Notes: generated from the sequence alone by a model not told the origin. 64,000 bases of DNA from Bathynomus jamesi (GCA_023014485.1 JAJOZX010009435.1:57501-121500); one strand, 5' to 3'; shown: positions 10,793 to 21,819, counted from the stretch's first letter. Numbers and translations are program-made.

Positions 10793-11006
10793 CAGGGTGG
10801 CCCATAAGTCCCACTCGGTTACAATTAAAGCTAAAATCGATTACTGACGTAACTGATTACTAAGAAAAGAATATTTTTGGAGATGTTTATATTTTCCGCT
10901 TTGAATAATCAATAAATATTTCTAAAATTATTATAAACTCTACTTTATTTGATTTTTTTGTATATTCGCTTTAATCATAACCGATTGCGATTTACGGGCC
11001 ACCCTG
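10793..11006 (+). mobile_element. mariner-type MITE (GGTGGCCCATAAG family), copy 1
   Basis: The ends CAGGGTGGCCCATAAGTCCC and CGGGCCACCCTG are inverted repeats flanked by TA. TTACAATTAAAGC near the left and CTTTAATCATAACCGATTG near the right extend the inversion. No coding sequence is seen. A second copy, interrupted by another MITE, lies at 38628. Confidence 0.88.
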
Positions 11007-11035
11007 TACATTTACTATATATCCATGTATGTAGG

Positions 11036-11252
11036 TTGCTTGTTTGATGGGAGATTTAGCCTCCTTCGCAACATCTAAGGTCATATAACGGAGGGGACTT
11101 ACAGCTTTACGTGGAATAGGAACCACCGATCACTACATAATCTCGACGAAGAGAATGGTTTCCCACCCAACTACTTACTACTCAGTCCTGAACTTCGTTA
11201 AACTTTGCTGATCGACGGGAAGCGGTGCTACGACACTGGCCACGACGTATGT
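11036..11252 (-). repeat. 5S-rRNA-like SINE, copy 2
   Basis: On the minus strand the head reads CGTCGATCAGCAAAGTTTAA, then TGAGTAGTAAGTAGTTGGGT and GGGAAACC. This parallels the 5S rRNA order GATCACCGAAGTTAAG, TTAGTACTTGGATGGGTGACC. The central GTGGTTC...CCACGTAAAGCTGTAAG block and the TTGCGAAGGAGGCTAAA tail follow. It sits just upstream of the hAT element. Confidence 0.75.
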
Positions 11253-11300
11253 ATGTATGTATGTATGGTCATTATTTATACGTTAAACATGGCTTATTTC

Positions 11301-14132
11301 TAGGGGGTGCACCGGATATGAATTTTTCATATCCGACCGGATACGTGATATGCCGGATATGTCCATATCTATCCGGCCGGATATATATTATTAGGTACCG
11401 TATTATTTTTACACTCATATTGCTATGTTTGCATTGGGGGCAAGCGCCCCCCCAAAAAAAAATATAAGAAATAATAATTTAAGTATATTCAGATGTTTAA
11501 TTGTTTTATTCTCTTTCAGGTTCTTGTGTTGTATTAAACTATTAAGTATTAATCATGACAGGTTTTGTGTGGTCACTGTATACAATAAATGATCCTAGCG
11601 ATATCACTGCAAAGTGTAATATTTGCCAAAAGATTATCAAACGTGGGACGGAGAAAAGTGGCCATAAGTCTTTTAGCACAACACCTCTTCATAATCATTT
11701 GAAGATTAATCACCCAAAAGAGTATGCTGAAGCCAAAAACGAAAATGACAAAAAAAGAATAGCTGCGACTGAATCAAAGGAAATAGGCATAGATAGAATA
11801 CGGGCTAGACCATCAACTTCTACTGGTAGTACTCTGAAAGAAAAGAAAATGGACCAAATGAGTAAGCAGATCTCGATGGAGGAAAGCTTTTCATCTAAAA
11901 AAATATGGGACATCAATGACTCCAGGTCTGTGATGATTCACCGTAAAATTGGCATGATGATGGCTTTGGACAACCAGCCATTTACTTTAGTTGAAGATGA
12001 TGGTTTTATTGATCTAATGGCCTACCTCCAACCCAGATATCTCTTACCGAGCAGAAGGTACTTCTCTGATACTATAATTCCTCGTCTTTATAATGAGTTC
12101 AAGTCTAAAATTGCTCAGAAGCTGGAAGAAGTAAAGCATGTCAGCTTTTCTTCAGATATATGGCCATGCACAATCTCTCAAGAAAGTTTTATATCATTAT
12201 CGGGTCACTGGATAGGTAAAGATTTTGAAAGATACGATGCTGTGCTACATGCCTCTCATTTCTCAGGGTCGCATACTGGCAAGAATATATCTGAAAAGTT
12301 TCGCTCTATGTGGGATAGCTGGGATCTTGATGCAAATAAGAGGAATTTATTGGTGAGGGATGGAGCTAGTAATATGGCTCTTGGTAGTGACCTGGCTGAA
12401 ATACCTTCAATACACTGCAGCATTCATTTACTCCAACTGGTTATTAGTGACTCAATTATGGTTCAGAGGAGTGTAATTGATATCCTTGCAAAAGGTCGCC
12501 GCCTTGCAACTCACTTTAATCATTCTCCTTTGGCCTCTAACAATTTCAAACACATTCAAGTGCAGCAAAATCTTGAGTCTCTCCTATTGATTCAAGATGT
12601 CCCAATACGTTAGAACAGTGCATATTTGATGCTAGAAAGATTATATAAATTAAAAATTCCAGTGCAACTGTATTTGGCTGATCGTAGTGAATACCTACCA
12701 TCACATCCTTCGAGTGGACACTGATACGAAATCTCCTTAAAATATTAAAACCATTCTTCCAACTAACTCAGGAAATGAGTTCGGAAAAATCAACTTTGTC
12801 TTCCGTAACCCCAAGCATTTGTATTTTACAAAGATTTCTTTCAAAGATTGGCCATGATGACCAAGGTGTTCAAACGACAAAGAGAGAACTCCTGACTTCT
12901 CTTCGAGCGCGTTTCTTTCTTCTTCTTTCTTTGAACATAATGAAAAACAGGGCTTATGTGACTGCGACTGCAATAGATCCGCGGTATAAGTTATCTTTCT
13001 TTCAACAAGATCAAAAAGAGCAGGCTAAATCCTGGCTGACTGAAGAAGTCATAGGTATTGAAAATGACGAAGGTGGTAATGATTCTAATGAAAATGAAAG
13101 TGAAGGTAATGAAAGTGGAAGCGCAAGAAGCTCAAATTCCAGTTCTCCTATGCGAAAGAGGAAAGACGAAGAGGACATTCTTGAAGCGTGTTTTATGGAG
13201 ATCACAAAAGGAGAGCAATCTGGGGAAGTAAGTTACAAGAGAAGAAAGGTTGAAAAAAAAGACTGCTCCTGTTCTACTGATTGCAAGGGAGTTAGACCGA
13301 TATGCATCTGAACCTCTTGTAGATAGGAAACGCTGTCCAGTTCAAATTTAGAAGCAGGAGGACCGATTTCCTCTCCTTAAAACTATTGTTTCAAAGCTTC
13401 TCCGCACACCCGCATCCTCTGTATTTTCAGAGAGAATGTTTTCTGAATATGGGAACATCTATGAAGCAAGGCGATCCCGAATATTGCCTAAAGAGGAGAA
13501 ATGCTCTTGTTTCCGCACTACAACGGAAAAAAAGTTCTAAATCACTGTTGTTGAGTTTTTTATTCTGAAGACCTCCAGGCTGAATGGCGGCATCTGACCT
13601 ACACAATACTGCCCTCCATTCATTGATTTCATTCCAGGCATTTTATATTGTATTCAATGTATTGTTTTACATTTGTCAAGCTTGTAATGTTTTGTATTAT
13701 TTTGAAAATAAAGGAAAAAAAGGAGAAAAAAGAATGGAAAGCAAGTGCAGGGGTCTAGCAATATTTTACTCTTTTTAAAAAATTTAAAGCCTAGACGTTT
13801 TTATAAAAAGCTCTGATTATATTAATAGAACTGTAATCGTTAAGGATGGACAGATGTTTTATTTATTCTTGTCATCAGTATTGTGTTGATTTAATATAAA
13901 AAGTGTTGCTGGACTGGTTTAGGAGTGGGCCCTGGAGGGCTTTCCATTTTTTTTGTATATAAAATATTATTTGTAATGTGTTATTATCATATTATGGCAG
14001 ATTTTCATACAGGTGTTAATTTTCTAATGTCTTGGCCTATATCCGGTATATCCGACCGGATATGACCCATATCCTGCCGGATACAGGAGATTTCGCAATA
14101 TCCGGCCGAATATCATATCCAGTGCACCCCTA
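11301..14132 (+). mobile_element. hAT transposon with 8-bp target duplication
   Basis: The element is 2.8 kb, bounded by TAGGGGGTGCACCGGATATG and its inverse CATATCCAGTGCACCCCTA. CTTATTTC is duplicated exactly on both sides (11293-11300 and 14133-14140), the 8-bp duplication typical of hAT elements. Within about 100 bp of each end, ATCCGGCCGGATAT-like motifs recur on both strands, consistent with subterminal transposase-binding repeats. The single gene inside has a BED finger and hAT catalytic and dimerisation regions, but is broken. Confidence 0.95.
11555..13560 (+). pseudogene. hAT transposase, ZBED type, with nonsense and frameshift lesions
   Basis: The N-terminus has a BED zinc finger (AKCNICQK, then the HNHLKINH histidines). 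HVSFSSDIWP carries a candidate first catalytic Asp, and LLVRDGASNM with IPSIHCSIHLLQL resembles the hAT second Asp and C-x-x-H region. After a TAG at 12611, in the place of a Trp codon, the frame reads on, then shifts near 12710 (WTLIRNLLKILKPFF). It ends in a hATC dimerisation domain (FPLLKTIVSKLLRTPASSVF and SERMFS) after another TAG at about 13350. A further frameshift lies near 13260. At least four lesions make this copy inactive. Confidence 0.9.
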
Positions 14133-14214
14133 CTTATTTCCATTCAATTAGAGTATCTTTGTGTCTCAATGGTTTTCTAATACATAAATGGTATTGCAAA
14201 ACGGAGTTACAAGG

Positions 14215-14324
<110 letters not shown>

Positions 14325-15115
14325 TTAAGATCCAGTCTAAGCTAGCCCAAGAAGTAAAAAAAGGTAGGAATAGCAAAAGTTAGAAAAGAACACTGAAAAC
14401 TTATACCATGCTTAATGGTATAAGTTTAAAACTGCCAAACTTTCACACACAGGAAATAGTAGTAATGGTAAACTACAGAACAGAAAAGGCTCTCCTCCTC
14501 CTCCTCCTCCTCCACCAGCCAGAAAATAGTTGTTAAAAAGATTTATAGGAAAGTAAGAAAAAGTATAATGAAAAATAGAGCTGCGGAGTTCATTGAAACC
14601 ATATGTACTAGGGCATGGTTCTGATTAATCAGTTAATCATTGTTCGAAAATTAATAATTAATTAATCAAAAATATTTTTTTAGAAAATGATGGGAAATGA
14701 TTAATTTTCCTCATAATTTCACAGCATCTTACCTTAAATTTTGTAGTAATTTGAATTTGGCACCGTTTGCATGTATAAACTGTCTAATCACCCATGCCTA
14801 ATTTCTTGAACTAAAGCAAACTAAATGTTTGAGCAAAATGTTTTCTTTGGTCTTATCTCACGCCAACATAAACATAAGCTCTTCCTACTCTTTTCAGAAG
14901 TATTTAATTTTTAATAATTTTTAATCAGTTAATCATTGATTAATTAGAAAATTTAATCATTCATCACTTTTTCCTAAAAATGATTAATTAGCCATGCCCT
15001 AATATGTACACTTATTTCATGTACCCAGTTATGCATACTGTAGACTGTAGAGGGTAGTGGAAAATGAAGGCTAGCATGAAACACCAAACTATTCAATTTA
15101 TTTTATGTACAAAAT
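14325..15115 (+). repeat. dispersed repeat unit, copy 2 (carries the MITE)
   Basis: Copy of the 3485-3870 unit. It begins CTTAAGATCCAGTCTAAGC and ends TTTATTTTATGTACAAAA, and is interrupted at 14609 by a hAT MITE. It also contains a small CTC trinucleotide run at 14492-14512. No coding sequence is seen. Confidence 0.8.
14609..15001 (-). mobile_element. hAT-type MITE (TAGGGCATGG family), copy 2
   Basis: Same ends as the copy at 4560, opposite orientation. ATATGTAC is duplicated exactly at 14601-14608 and 15002-15009. The paralogous site at about 3728 shows one such copy and no element, confirming the insertion boundaries. Confidence 0.93.
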
Positions 15116-15225
15116 GTCATCATTTATCGTCGCATCATTTTCCGTTGAGTGCCAAAGTTATTGTGCAGGAAAGACTCGCTTTTAAAAAATCACTATTTTT
15201 ATGCCATTTTTTGCACTGGAATTAC

Positions 15226-15455
15226 TGAGATAAGGGAGCCTGATTCAGGAGCATCTCCAGCCGGTCAGTACCCCCTAATTTAAGAATCCCCACGAAAGTA
15301 CATCAAGAAAATAATTTACCCCTCTTTTCAACAAAGATTTATTATATCGTAATTTAGATTGCGTCCTTCGCGTAGGAATACTTAGATAAGGGAGCACTGA
15401 TCCAGAGGCACCTCCAACTGGTCAGCATCCGCTAAATTAAGAATTCCTTCGAGAG
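15226..15455 (+). repeat. direct repeat pair of about 75 bp
   Basis: GATAAGGGAGCCTGATTCAG, then GAGCATCTCCAGCCGGTCAG, occurs near 15230. A diverged copy (GATAAGGGAGCACTGATCCA, then GGCACCTCCAACTGGTCAGC) occurs near 15383. Both continue into CTAA(T)TTAAGAAT. Function unknown. Confidence 0.7.
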
Positions 15456-15457
15456 AG

Positions 15458-15497
<40 letters not shown>

Positions 15498-15648
15498 ATG
15501 AATGGATGGATGGGTGTGGTCTGGCGCAAGATTCATGAGACGATAATGACGATAAATAAAATTAAGGAAATTATCAAAAAATAGATAGCAAAAGAACAGC
15601 TGTAAAGAGAAGTTGAGCAATAATCACATTAAATTATGTATATACATA

Positions 15649-15659
15649 TGAGAGAGAGA

Positions 15660-15714
<55 letters not shown>
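15649..15714. repeat. (GA)n microsatellite
   Basis: GA run. Another lies at 15451-15498. Confidence 0.95.
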
Positions 15715-15716
<2 letters not shown>

Positions 15717-15936
15717 TTAATAAATAATAATAATAGCATATTTAGAAAATAAATATTATTCATAATTTTCATTTGCCATATTGCGGGATTGAAAAGTATG
15801 CCATAATAATAATATTTAAACTCGCATTCACCAGAGTCATCAAAATAGGACTAGTCGTACTCACGTATGTGTATATATATAAAGATTTTTATGACTTCAG
15901 TTCCCGTACATGGTCTATACGGAAACACATTATGTT

Positions 15937-16222
15937 ACAAGGAATCTGTGTAACTGGGAATTTCATGAAATCCCGAAAATGTTCAGAGATTTCATGTAAG
16001 GTTAAGTTGTGATATTTTAGTTAGTTTTAACGAAAATATGGCGACTTAACCGAACCACTCGCCAAGGGCGTATAGTTGACCTAACTGGGCATTCAATTAA
16101 CCTAACCTGGCATTCAATAATTTTCCCTTAGGTTTAATGAAAATATTACGACTTAACTTTACATGAAATCCCTGAACATTTTTAGGAATTTCATGAAATC
16201 CCTAGATACACAGATTCCCTGT
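15937..16222. repeat. fold-back repeat, 290 bp
   Basis: The left arm (GGAATCTGTGTAACTGGGAA through TTCATGTAAGGTTAAGTTG) is inverted as the right arm (ACTTAACTTTACATGAAATC through CACAGATTCCC). The centre contains CCAAGGGCGTATAGTTGACC, which recurs in the centre of the fold-back at 53563. No coding sequence is seen. Confidence 0.85.
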
Positions 16223-16235
16223 CGCACACATACAC

Positions 16236-16236
<1 letters not shown>

Positions 16237-16300
<64 letters not shown>
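16237..16300. repeat. (TA)n microsatellite
   Basis: TA run of about 64 bp directly abutting the mariner at 16301. Confidence 0.95.
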
Positions 16301-16304
<4 letters not shown>

Positions 16305-16905
16305 GTCCCATAAGTCCGGCATCATAGGAAAAAATAATAAAAAAAGGCAAAACAAAAGCTTTTATTTACAGAACGTGCTCAATATGTATTGTTCCGTAGC
16401 CCATTCACAAAATTCCATCCACCGGTCGGGATCATCATCTTCGCTTAATTTCTGTAGGATCTGAAGTTTATATGGATGCCACTTGTGAGCCTGAAGAATG
16501 CGATGGATGCTATTTTTCGACACTCCTGTCTCGACGGACAATCGCCGAAGAGACTTATTGGGACTTCTGTTAAAATGAGCCAGGATAGCAGTCGCTGTAT
16601 CATCGTCAGTGTGCCTCCTTGAAGGTCCACTGCGTGGTTTATCTTCTATGGATCCTGTTTCCTTAAACTTTGCAACAAGTCTGCTAACACAACTCTGTGT
16701 TATTGGCTCGCGGTCTGGATGCAGTCTGTTAAATTCAGCAGCGGCCTCTCTTTGACTCCGATTTCCTATGAGTAGAATTATCTGGATTCGTTCTTCCTTG
16801 CTCACAGACATTATGGCCTGTAGAAAGAGAACAATATGAATTGTGGTTTGTAGAAATAGAAAAATATGAATTTCTCCTATGATGCCGAAGTTATGGGACA
16901 CCCTG
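16301..16905 (-). mobile_element. internally deleted mariner (MSVSKEER family)
   Basis: The ends GGGTGTCCCATAAGTCCGGC and GAAGTTATGGGACACCCTG are inverted repeats in TA. Only the N-terminal DNA-binding half of the transposase remains. The catalytic domain was lost by internal deletion. Confidence 0.9.
16362..16811 (-). pseudogene. mariner transposase N-terminal DNA-binding half
   Basis: The start MSVSKEERIQIILLIGNRSQ leads a first helix-turn-helix. A GPSRR linker and a second helix-turn-helix (KSLRRLSVETGVSKNSIHRI) follow, as in mariner transposases. The protein ends after DDDPDRWMEFCEWATEQY with about ten unrelated residues and a stop, just before the catalytic domain would begin. An intact DNA-binding half could in principle compete with a full transposase for the ends; this is only a possibility. 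Confidence 0.88.
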
Positions 16906-17388
16906 TATATATATATATATTGTATTTCGCATTTATTTGCAGTAATATTTAACATTGTTACATATACAAATGTACTATATCGTTTAAATAAAGTACAGAA
17001 GTACGTCGCAGTACAATCGAAACGTGTTAAAAAAAAAAAAACTTGCACAGTAAAAAATGAGAACTTTCTCTCTTGTTTACAAACGTGTGATCAGATGAGA
17101 GAGAAGAGAAAATATTCAAAGAGAGAAGCTGTCCATCCGTTAAATTAACTTTAATTATCAATCTTGCTTCATTATTTTCTAGTGAATGTCATTTAAAGCG
17201 ATATCTGAACTTAATATATATAGATTTTTTATGTACAAAGGAGGGGCCAAGAAAATGCTCCCCTTTATAAGAAAGAGAGTGCCAAAATCAAGGTCTCCGA
17301 GGCTCACTATGCTGTTTTTTTATATATAAATTTTTGAAAAGATTGTGTAGTGCGTAAAATGTATGCATATGTAGTAAAAAAGAGGGAA

Positions 17389-17390
<2 letters not shown>
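16906..17390. other. non-coding stretch
   Basis: AT-rich with a short TA run. No gene or transposon end is seen. Confidence 0.5.

Positions 17391-17432
<42 letters not shown>
17391..17432. repeat. (GT)n microsatellite
   Basis: GT run of about 42 bp preceding the repeat at 17433. Confidence 0.95.
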
Positions 17433-17433
<1 letters not shown>

Positions 17434-17610
17434 AGCATCCTGGACTGCTCACAGGGTAAATGAGACACGGAAAATGATCAGCTAAGGAGGACAGTGACAG
17501 GAGAAACTCCCGTTTCTCCTGTCACTGTCCTCCAGCACTCCCTGTCTCCTGCCTAACATCCTCCCAGAGGACCTCCTTGATCGGTTGATGTCTCTACAAT
17601 CTCCTCGTGT
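17433..17610 (+). repeat. dispersed repeat with local palindrome, copy 1
   Basis: GAGAGCATCCTGGACTGCTC through TGTCTCTACAATCTCCTC matches 35759-35922. Here GGAGGACAGTGACAGGAGAA is followed at once by its inverse (TTCTCCTGTCACTGTCCTCC), giving a hairpin at 17486-17533 that the other copy lacks. Confidence 0.8.
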
Positions 17611-17990
17611 GTATATATATATATAAAACGGTAACTTGAAACCTGCCAAATTTCAAGCATATATTATTTTTTGGTGTTTCAAGGTTTTGGTAATGTGAAT
17701 TACGATTTCAGTGTTAACATCATGACATGAAAAACTGTCCAAATTAATTTAACAAATTTGGGAAATGTTAAAGGTCCTGACAATTTCCAGGTATAAAGTT
17801 TATGTGAGATTCATACGAACTAACAATCATTCATAACTAAAATACTAAAATGAAGCCTTTAAAAAACTAAAAGTTCACTCACCAAAAAGCTAAAACATGT
17901 GTAGCGATAAAAGAAAAGCTTCGATGGGTTGTTTAATAGTTTCTGAGAGAACAAACAACCAAGTGAATATATATATATATATATATAAAA

Positions 17991-18283
17991 CCTTTGGTAT
18001 AACCTTTTGGTTAGCTTCCGCCCGAATTGTTCATTCTGACGAAGGTCAAGCTTTTCACTCCACCTTAGACCTACAGTTTAACGTGGAGTCCGAACCACGC
18101 CCCATCAGCAGCCCAGTGTCTTAACCACTAGGCCACCTAGGGTACCCATTTATCTACCAACCACTTTCTTTATTGTGTGGAAGGATGAACAGCTGGGTTT
18201 TGCTGCGCGCCAGCTGCCGTCGGGTCTCGAACCCGGGGCCGATGGATTCGTAGTCAGCGACGCTAACCACTACACCACTATAT
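17991..18283 (-). repeat. two-unit tRNA-derived SINE, copy 1
   Basis: On the minus strand a tRNA-like unit has A-box-like TGGTGTAGTGGTTAGCG and B-box GGGTTCGAGACCC. A second unit follows, with CCTAGTGGTTAAGAC and GTGGTTCGGACTCCACG, leading into the ACTGTAGGTC block and a tail ending GAACAATTCGGGCGGAAGC. Pol III boxes in both units suggest a dimeric SINE. Copies lie at 57178 and 63244 in the same orientation. Confidence 0.8.
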
Positions 18284-18537
18284 AGGGTGATTACAAAAAA
18301 ATGTTAACACTTCTATGGGGTTTTATTTTTTATTTCCAATTTATTTGTAAACATTTTTTTGTGATGCAAAACAGTGTTTCATACAGTCTCTACTTGCTGT
18401 TCACGGATATCTATGCATGTATGAAAGCGGTCAAACGTTGTTTCCAGAGCCCTAAGGCACATCTCTGGTGGCGTTGATTGGATGACATCCGTAATTCTTT
18501 CCAATATAAGTGTTAAAATTTTTTTGAAGTCACCCCG
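18284..18537 (-). mobile_element. mariner deletion derivative with transposase C-terminus
   Basis: The ends AGGGTGATTACAAAAAAATG and TTTTTTTGAAGTCACCCCG are inverted repeats. The minus strand between them encodes VIQSTPPEMCLRALETTFDR and HTCIDIREQQVE, then a stop, which looks like the C-terminal tail of a Tc1/mariner transposase. The rest is deleted. It directly abuts the SINE at 17991. Confidence 0.8.
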
Positions 18538-18539
18538 TA

Positions 18540-19038
18540 TATATATATTATATATATATATATATATATATTATAATTGGTTGTTAGTTTTAGTGTAACG
18601 CGTGCATGGTTGAATTTTTAAGTTATGAATTGGGGCATAGTCCATTAAGACATAGTCCATGGTTAAAATTGTAAAGGAAGTCAGTACAGAAATATGGCCC
18701 TTGTTGGCTGTTTTAAGCCGCAGAGATTTTAAAATTATCTTACGCCTTACCTAACCTAACCTGAAATCAGGTTAGGTTAAATTAGATACAAAAGAATATG
18801 GATGATTCGTCAGAACTATTGCTAAAATCTTTAATTATATAAGATCATGCAGTGGAACTAACTCTAAAGAAGAGTAATATTGAAAGATGTCCGCAAACAA
18901 ATTTAGCGAAGTGTCGTTGTAAACTAACTGACCAATCAACTTCACACGTCTACTTTTAATTCTTTTTTTAAATAACGTTGTCTCGAAATCTGTAGAATGA
19001 AGACTTTTACTTTTATTACCATAAGATACATTCCCAAA

Positions 19039-19074
<36 letters not shown>

Positions 19075-19295
19075 AATCTGTAACGTAGCAAACCTGCAAA
19101 TTTAAACCTGTCAGCGCATATGATAAAATCCACACAAAAATTCATATTTGAGGTTTGCATGTATTAAAATTTTATATATATATACTATATAACGAATTTC
19201 AAACATCCTTCAAAACAAGAAAGGTTAAATTGAAGTAACTGACATCAGGCAAAACGTTCTAAAGCAAAGGTAGCATACCATATATGATAATAAAA
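18540..19295. other. non-coding with TA and CA microsatellites
   Basis: TA run near 18540-18570 and CA run at 19040-19072. Short AACCTAACCTGA near 18752. No gene is seen. Confidence 0.5.
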
Positions 19296-19298
19296 ACC

Positions 19299-19431
19299 CA
19301 CTCTAATAGACAGAGTTTATTTCCACAATAGTTTCGATGCCCCCTCTTCTGTATCCACCCGAAGAGGATGCCAGTGGTCATCGAAACTGTTGTGGAAATA
19401 AACTCTGTCTATTAGAGTGGGATTTTATTAT
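19299..19431. repeat. palindromic element with hammerhead-like core (family e)
   Basis: CACTCTAATAGACAGAGTTT and ATTTCCACAA on the left are inverted as TTGTGGAAATAAACTCTGTC with TATTAGAGTG on the right, giving a near-perfect fold-back of about 130 bp. The right arm contains the motif annotated at 19359. Confidence 0.85.
19359..19395 (+). ncRNA. hammerhead-ribozyme-like motif (degenerate)
   Basis: CCGAAGA, one extra G, helix II GAUG/CAUC with loop CCAGUGGU, then GAAAC. The canonical core is CUGANGA ... GAAA, so U4 is replaced by C and activity is doubtful. Structure and order still match the better copies at 41744 and 52672. Confidence 0.45.
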
Positions 19432-19656
19432 CATATTTTGACCTTCACGTAGAAAAAAGTGAAGTTTTTTGCATGTAGCATACCATAACTGACCATGTGT
19501 ATCTAAGACATGTTTTTACGTGTCCGTCCATGTTTTCTCATGGTCAGAACGTGCAAGTATACAGAAGGGCAACAAAACTGAAAGTAGATTATAGTTCGTA
19601 TCAGCAATATTTTCTCCAGGCTTTTCTCTTAAAGAAACGATTATGATAAAACTCAG

Positions 19657-19711
<55 letters not shown>

Positions 19712-19750
19712 CACTTTTACACGCAGGGAGTTATATAACATTCATATATA

Positions 19751-19980
19751 CAGGGTGTCCCATAAATCCGAATAACACGCAATGGCTAATGGCCTCCGCC
19801 TTTTCCTCACGAGTGTAACTCGCCCCATATTAGCCACTGCGTGTTGTTCTACCTGCAACAAAAAATAAGGTCCCAAAACGAGACGTCAATTTGAATATTT
19901 GTTTTAGCCTTAATGTATTACTTTTGGAAATTTAATTTGAAATAAATTTTCCTATGAGACCGGACTTATGGGACACCCTG
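19751..19980 (-). mobile_element. mariner-type MITE, copy 2
   Basis: The ends CAGGGTGTCCCATAAATCCG and ACTTATGGGACACCCTG are flanked by TA. The interior is the inverse of the 4295 copy (CTACCTGCAACAAAAAATAA, GGTCCCAAAACGA) plus an extra block with a local palindrome (ACACGCAATGGCTAATGG ... ATTAGCCACTGCGTG). Confidence 0.88.
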
Positions 19981-20137
19981 TATATATTTCCACTTTCTAG
20001 CCTAAAGTTCTGATATGCATGTAATCTAACTAATAGTTAAATAAACTAACAACTAATCTAACTATTGAGTGAGACTAATGTACAATTATTATTTGAGTCG
20101 AGAGAAAATATTAAATAGTAACAATGAGGGGAAAAAA

Positions 20138-20178
<41 letters not shown>

Positions 20179-20191
20179 CACACACACACAC

Positions 20192-20228
<37 letters not shown>

Positions 20229-20239
20229 TTTACATTTAC

Positions 20240-21282
20240 TTTTATCGAAACTAAATGTAAAGGAAAAAATGTAACAAGCACTGGGGGCAAAATTTTCAGA
20301 AAACGCCAGAATGGTAGCGCAGAAACAACCAAAAAGAGATTTCCGAACATGGTTGCCTCATGGTTGGTAAAGTTACGTTTGTAAAAGAAAAATAAATGGG
20401 AGCAAAAATAACGGTACAAGGTTATGCTCATAAAAAAAAAGGGAGAAAAATAAATAACTTTATTCCGTTTCCATTTTAGCATTTAAAAAAAAAACCAAAC
20501 TATTCCATATGTGGAATTTCTCTCTCTCTCTCTCTCTTGTATATATGAATGCATGGCATGGATAAGGTGAGGTAAAGTTGCATTTTTGCCTTCCCTATTT
20601 AATTTTTTCTCTCTTTTCTCTTGGGTGACTGGGTGCATGTGATGGGTGAGGGCATGGTGTAGAAAATCTAATTTCCTTCCTCAATTCCTATTTCAACCCC
20701 TTTCGTGTAGAAGCATTTCATGACCTTGCTCGCGTGATGGTTTTACGCGTACATTGGTGTAGACACAGAAAGTTTGTTTAATCCTTTTGGGGGCTAGCCT
20801 GGAGTAGGCCATGGGGTCCCCGTTGAACCAATATCTAACAGAGCTGTAAATAGAGCTGTAATTATTTTGTATAAAATCAAAACATGTTCAAGGTTTTTAT
20901 GACGATAACGAGTAGTTGATATACGATTAGCAAAAATATATATTATTATGTTAGTTTATAAAACCATACTCTTTAATGTGTGTGTGTGTGTGTGTGTGTT
21001 TACATAACATAATTGTGGAGCTAATTTATATATTCTCTTCTTTCCTGTAAAATTTCCTTGGCTACTTTTCCAGGGTCAGGGTATCTTCTTCAACCTTTCA
21101 ACCTTTGACCTTTTTCTCTGGCAAGAAGAGAGCGGAAGGTGGGAAAAGAGCCCTATGCTTTCTATCCAGTTTTCTACTACTGCTACAATAATTAAAAAAT
21201 ACACCAGTTTAATAACAAGAACCTCCCTGAGCGGACCGAACGGTCTTTGAGGCTTCATCTTATCCTTGCAACTCCTTATAAT

Positions 21283-21300
<18 letters not shown>
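20240..21300. other. non-coding stretch
   Basis: Preceded by TA/CA microsatellites (20144-20228). A minus-strand open frame at 21076-21258 begins MKPQRPFGPLREVL but shows no domain. No gene is supported. Confidence 0.45.
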
Positions 21301-21316
<16 letters not shown>

Positions 21317-21319
<3 letters not shown>

Positions 21320-21590
21320 TAGAAACGACATAAGTGTTAAGGAACGTTTCTGCACACGAGGAGGAGATAACGAATAATGAAAAATGAGGCGAACCGCCCA
21401 GGAATCGAACCCAGGGCCTTCCAATTGCCGGTCGGACGCTCTACCATTATGAGGAAGGCCCTGGGTTCGATTCCTGGGCGGTTCGCCTCATTTTTCATTA
21501 TTCGTTATCTCTCCTCCTCGTGTGCAGAAACGTTCCTTAACACTTATGTCGTTTCTATTCATTTATATACTGCGCGGTCATTGCAGTTAT
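21317..21590. repeat. palindromic element with tRNA-like arms, copy P1
   Basis: Inverted arms run from ATAGAAACGACATAAGTG to its inverse CACTTATGTCGTTTCTAT. Inside, both arms carry the 3' half of a tRNA-like sequence (CTGGGTTCGATTCCTGG with a perfect T-stem) bounded by GAGGCGAAC/GTTCGCCTC. A tail TATACTGCGCGGTCATTGCA follows the right arm and is shared with copies at 47551, 58981 and 61488. Confidence 0.85.
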
Positions 21591-21622
21591 ATGCATATAT
21601 ATATATATATACTATATATATA

Positions 21623-21725
21623 TATATACACACAAACTCAGAATATATATATATACACACACACAAACTCAGAATATATATATATATACACACACACAAA
21701 CTCAGAATATATATATATATATATC
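21623..21725 (+). repeat. short tandem array with ACAAACTCAGAAT
   Basis: Three units, each a TA run, a CA run and then CAAACTCAGAAT, with a period of about 33-35 bp. The CAAACTCAGAAT piece is also in the 26-bp repeats at 6391 and 6842. Confidence 0.85.
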
Positions 21726-21819
21726 ATTTTGCTCTAGAATGTTATCTTTCATATACAAAGCAAACAACGAGCTTTATCATTCCAAAATGAAGCTGCAGGC
21801 ATTAAAAGACTATATAATT

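Noticed and set aside
21076..21258. Minus-strand frame MKPQRPFGPLREVL...
   Set aside because: Sixty codons, no domain or partner exon visible; could be chance.
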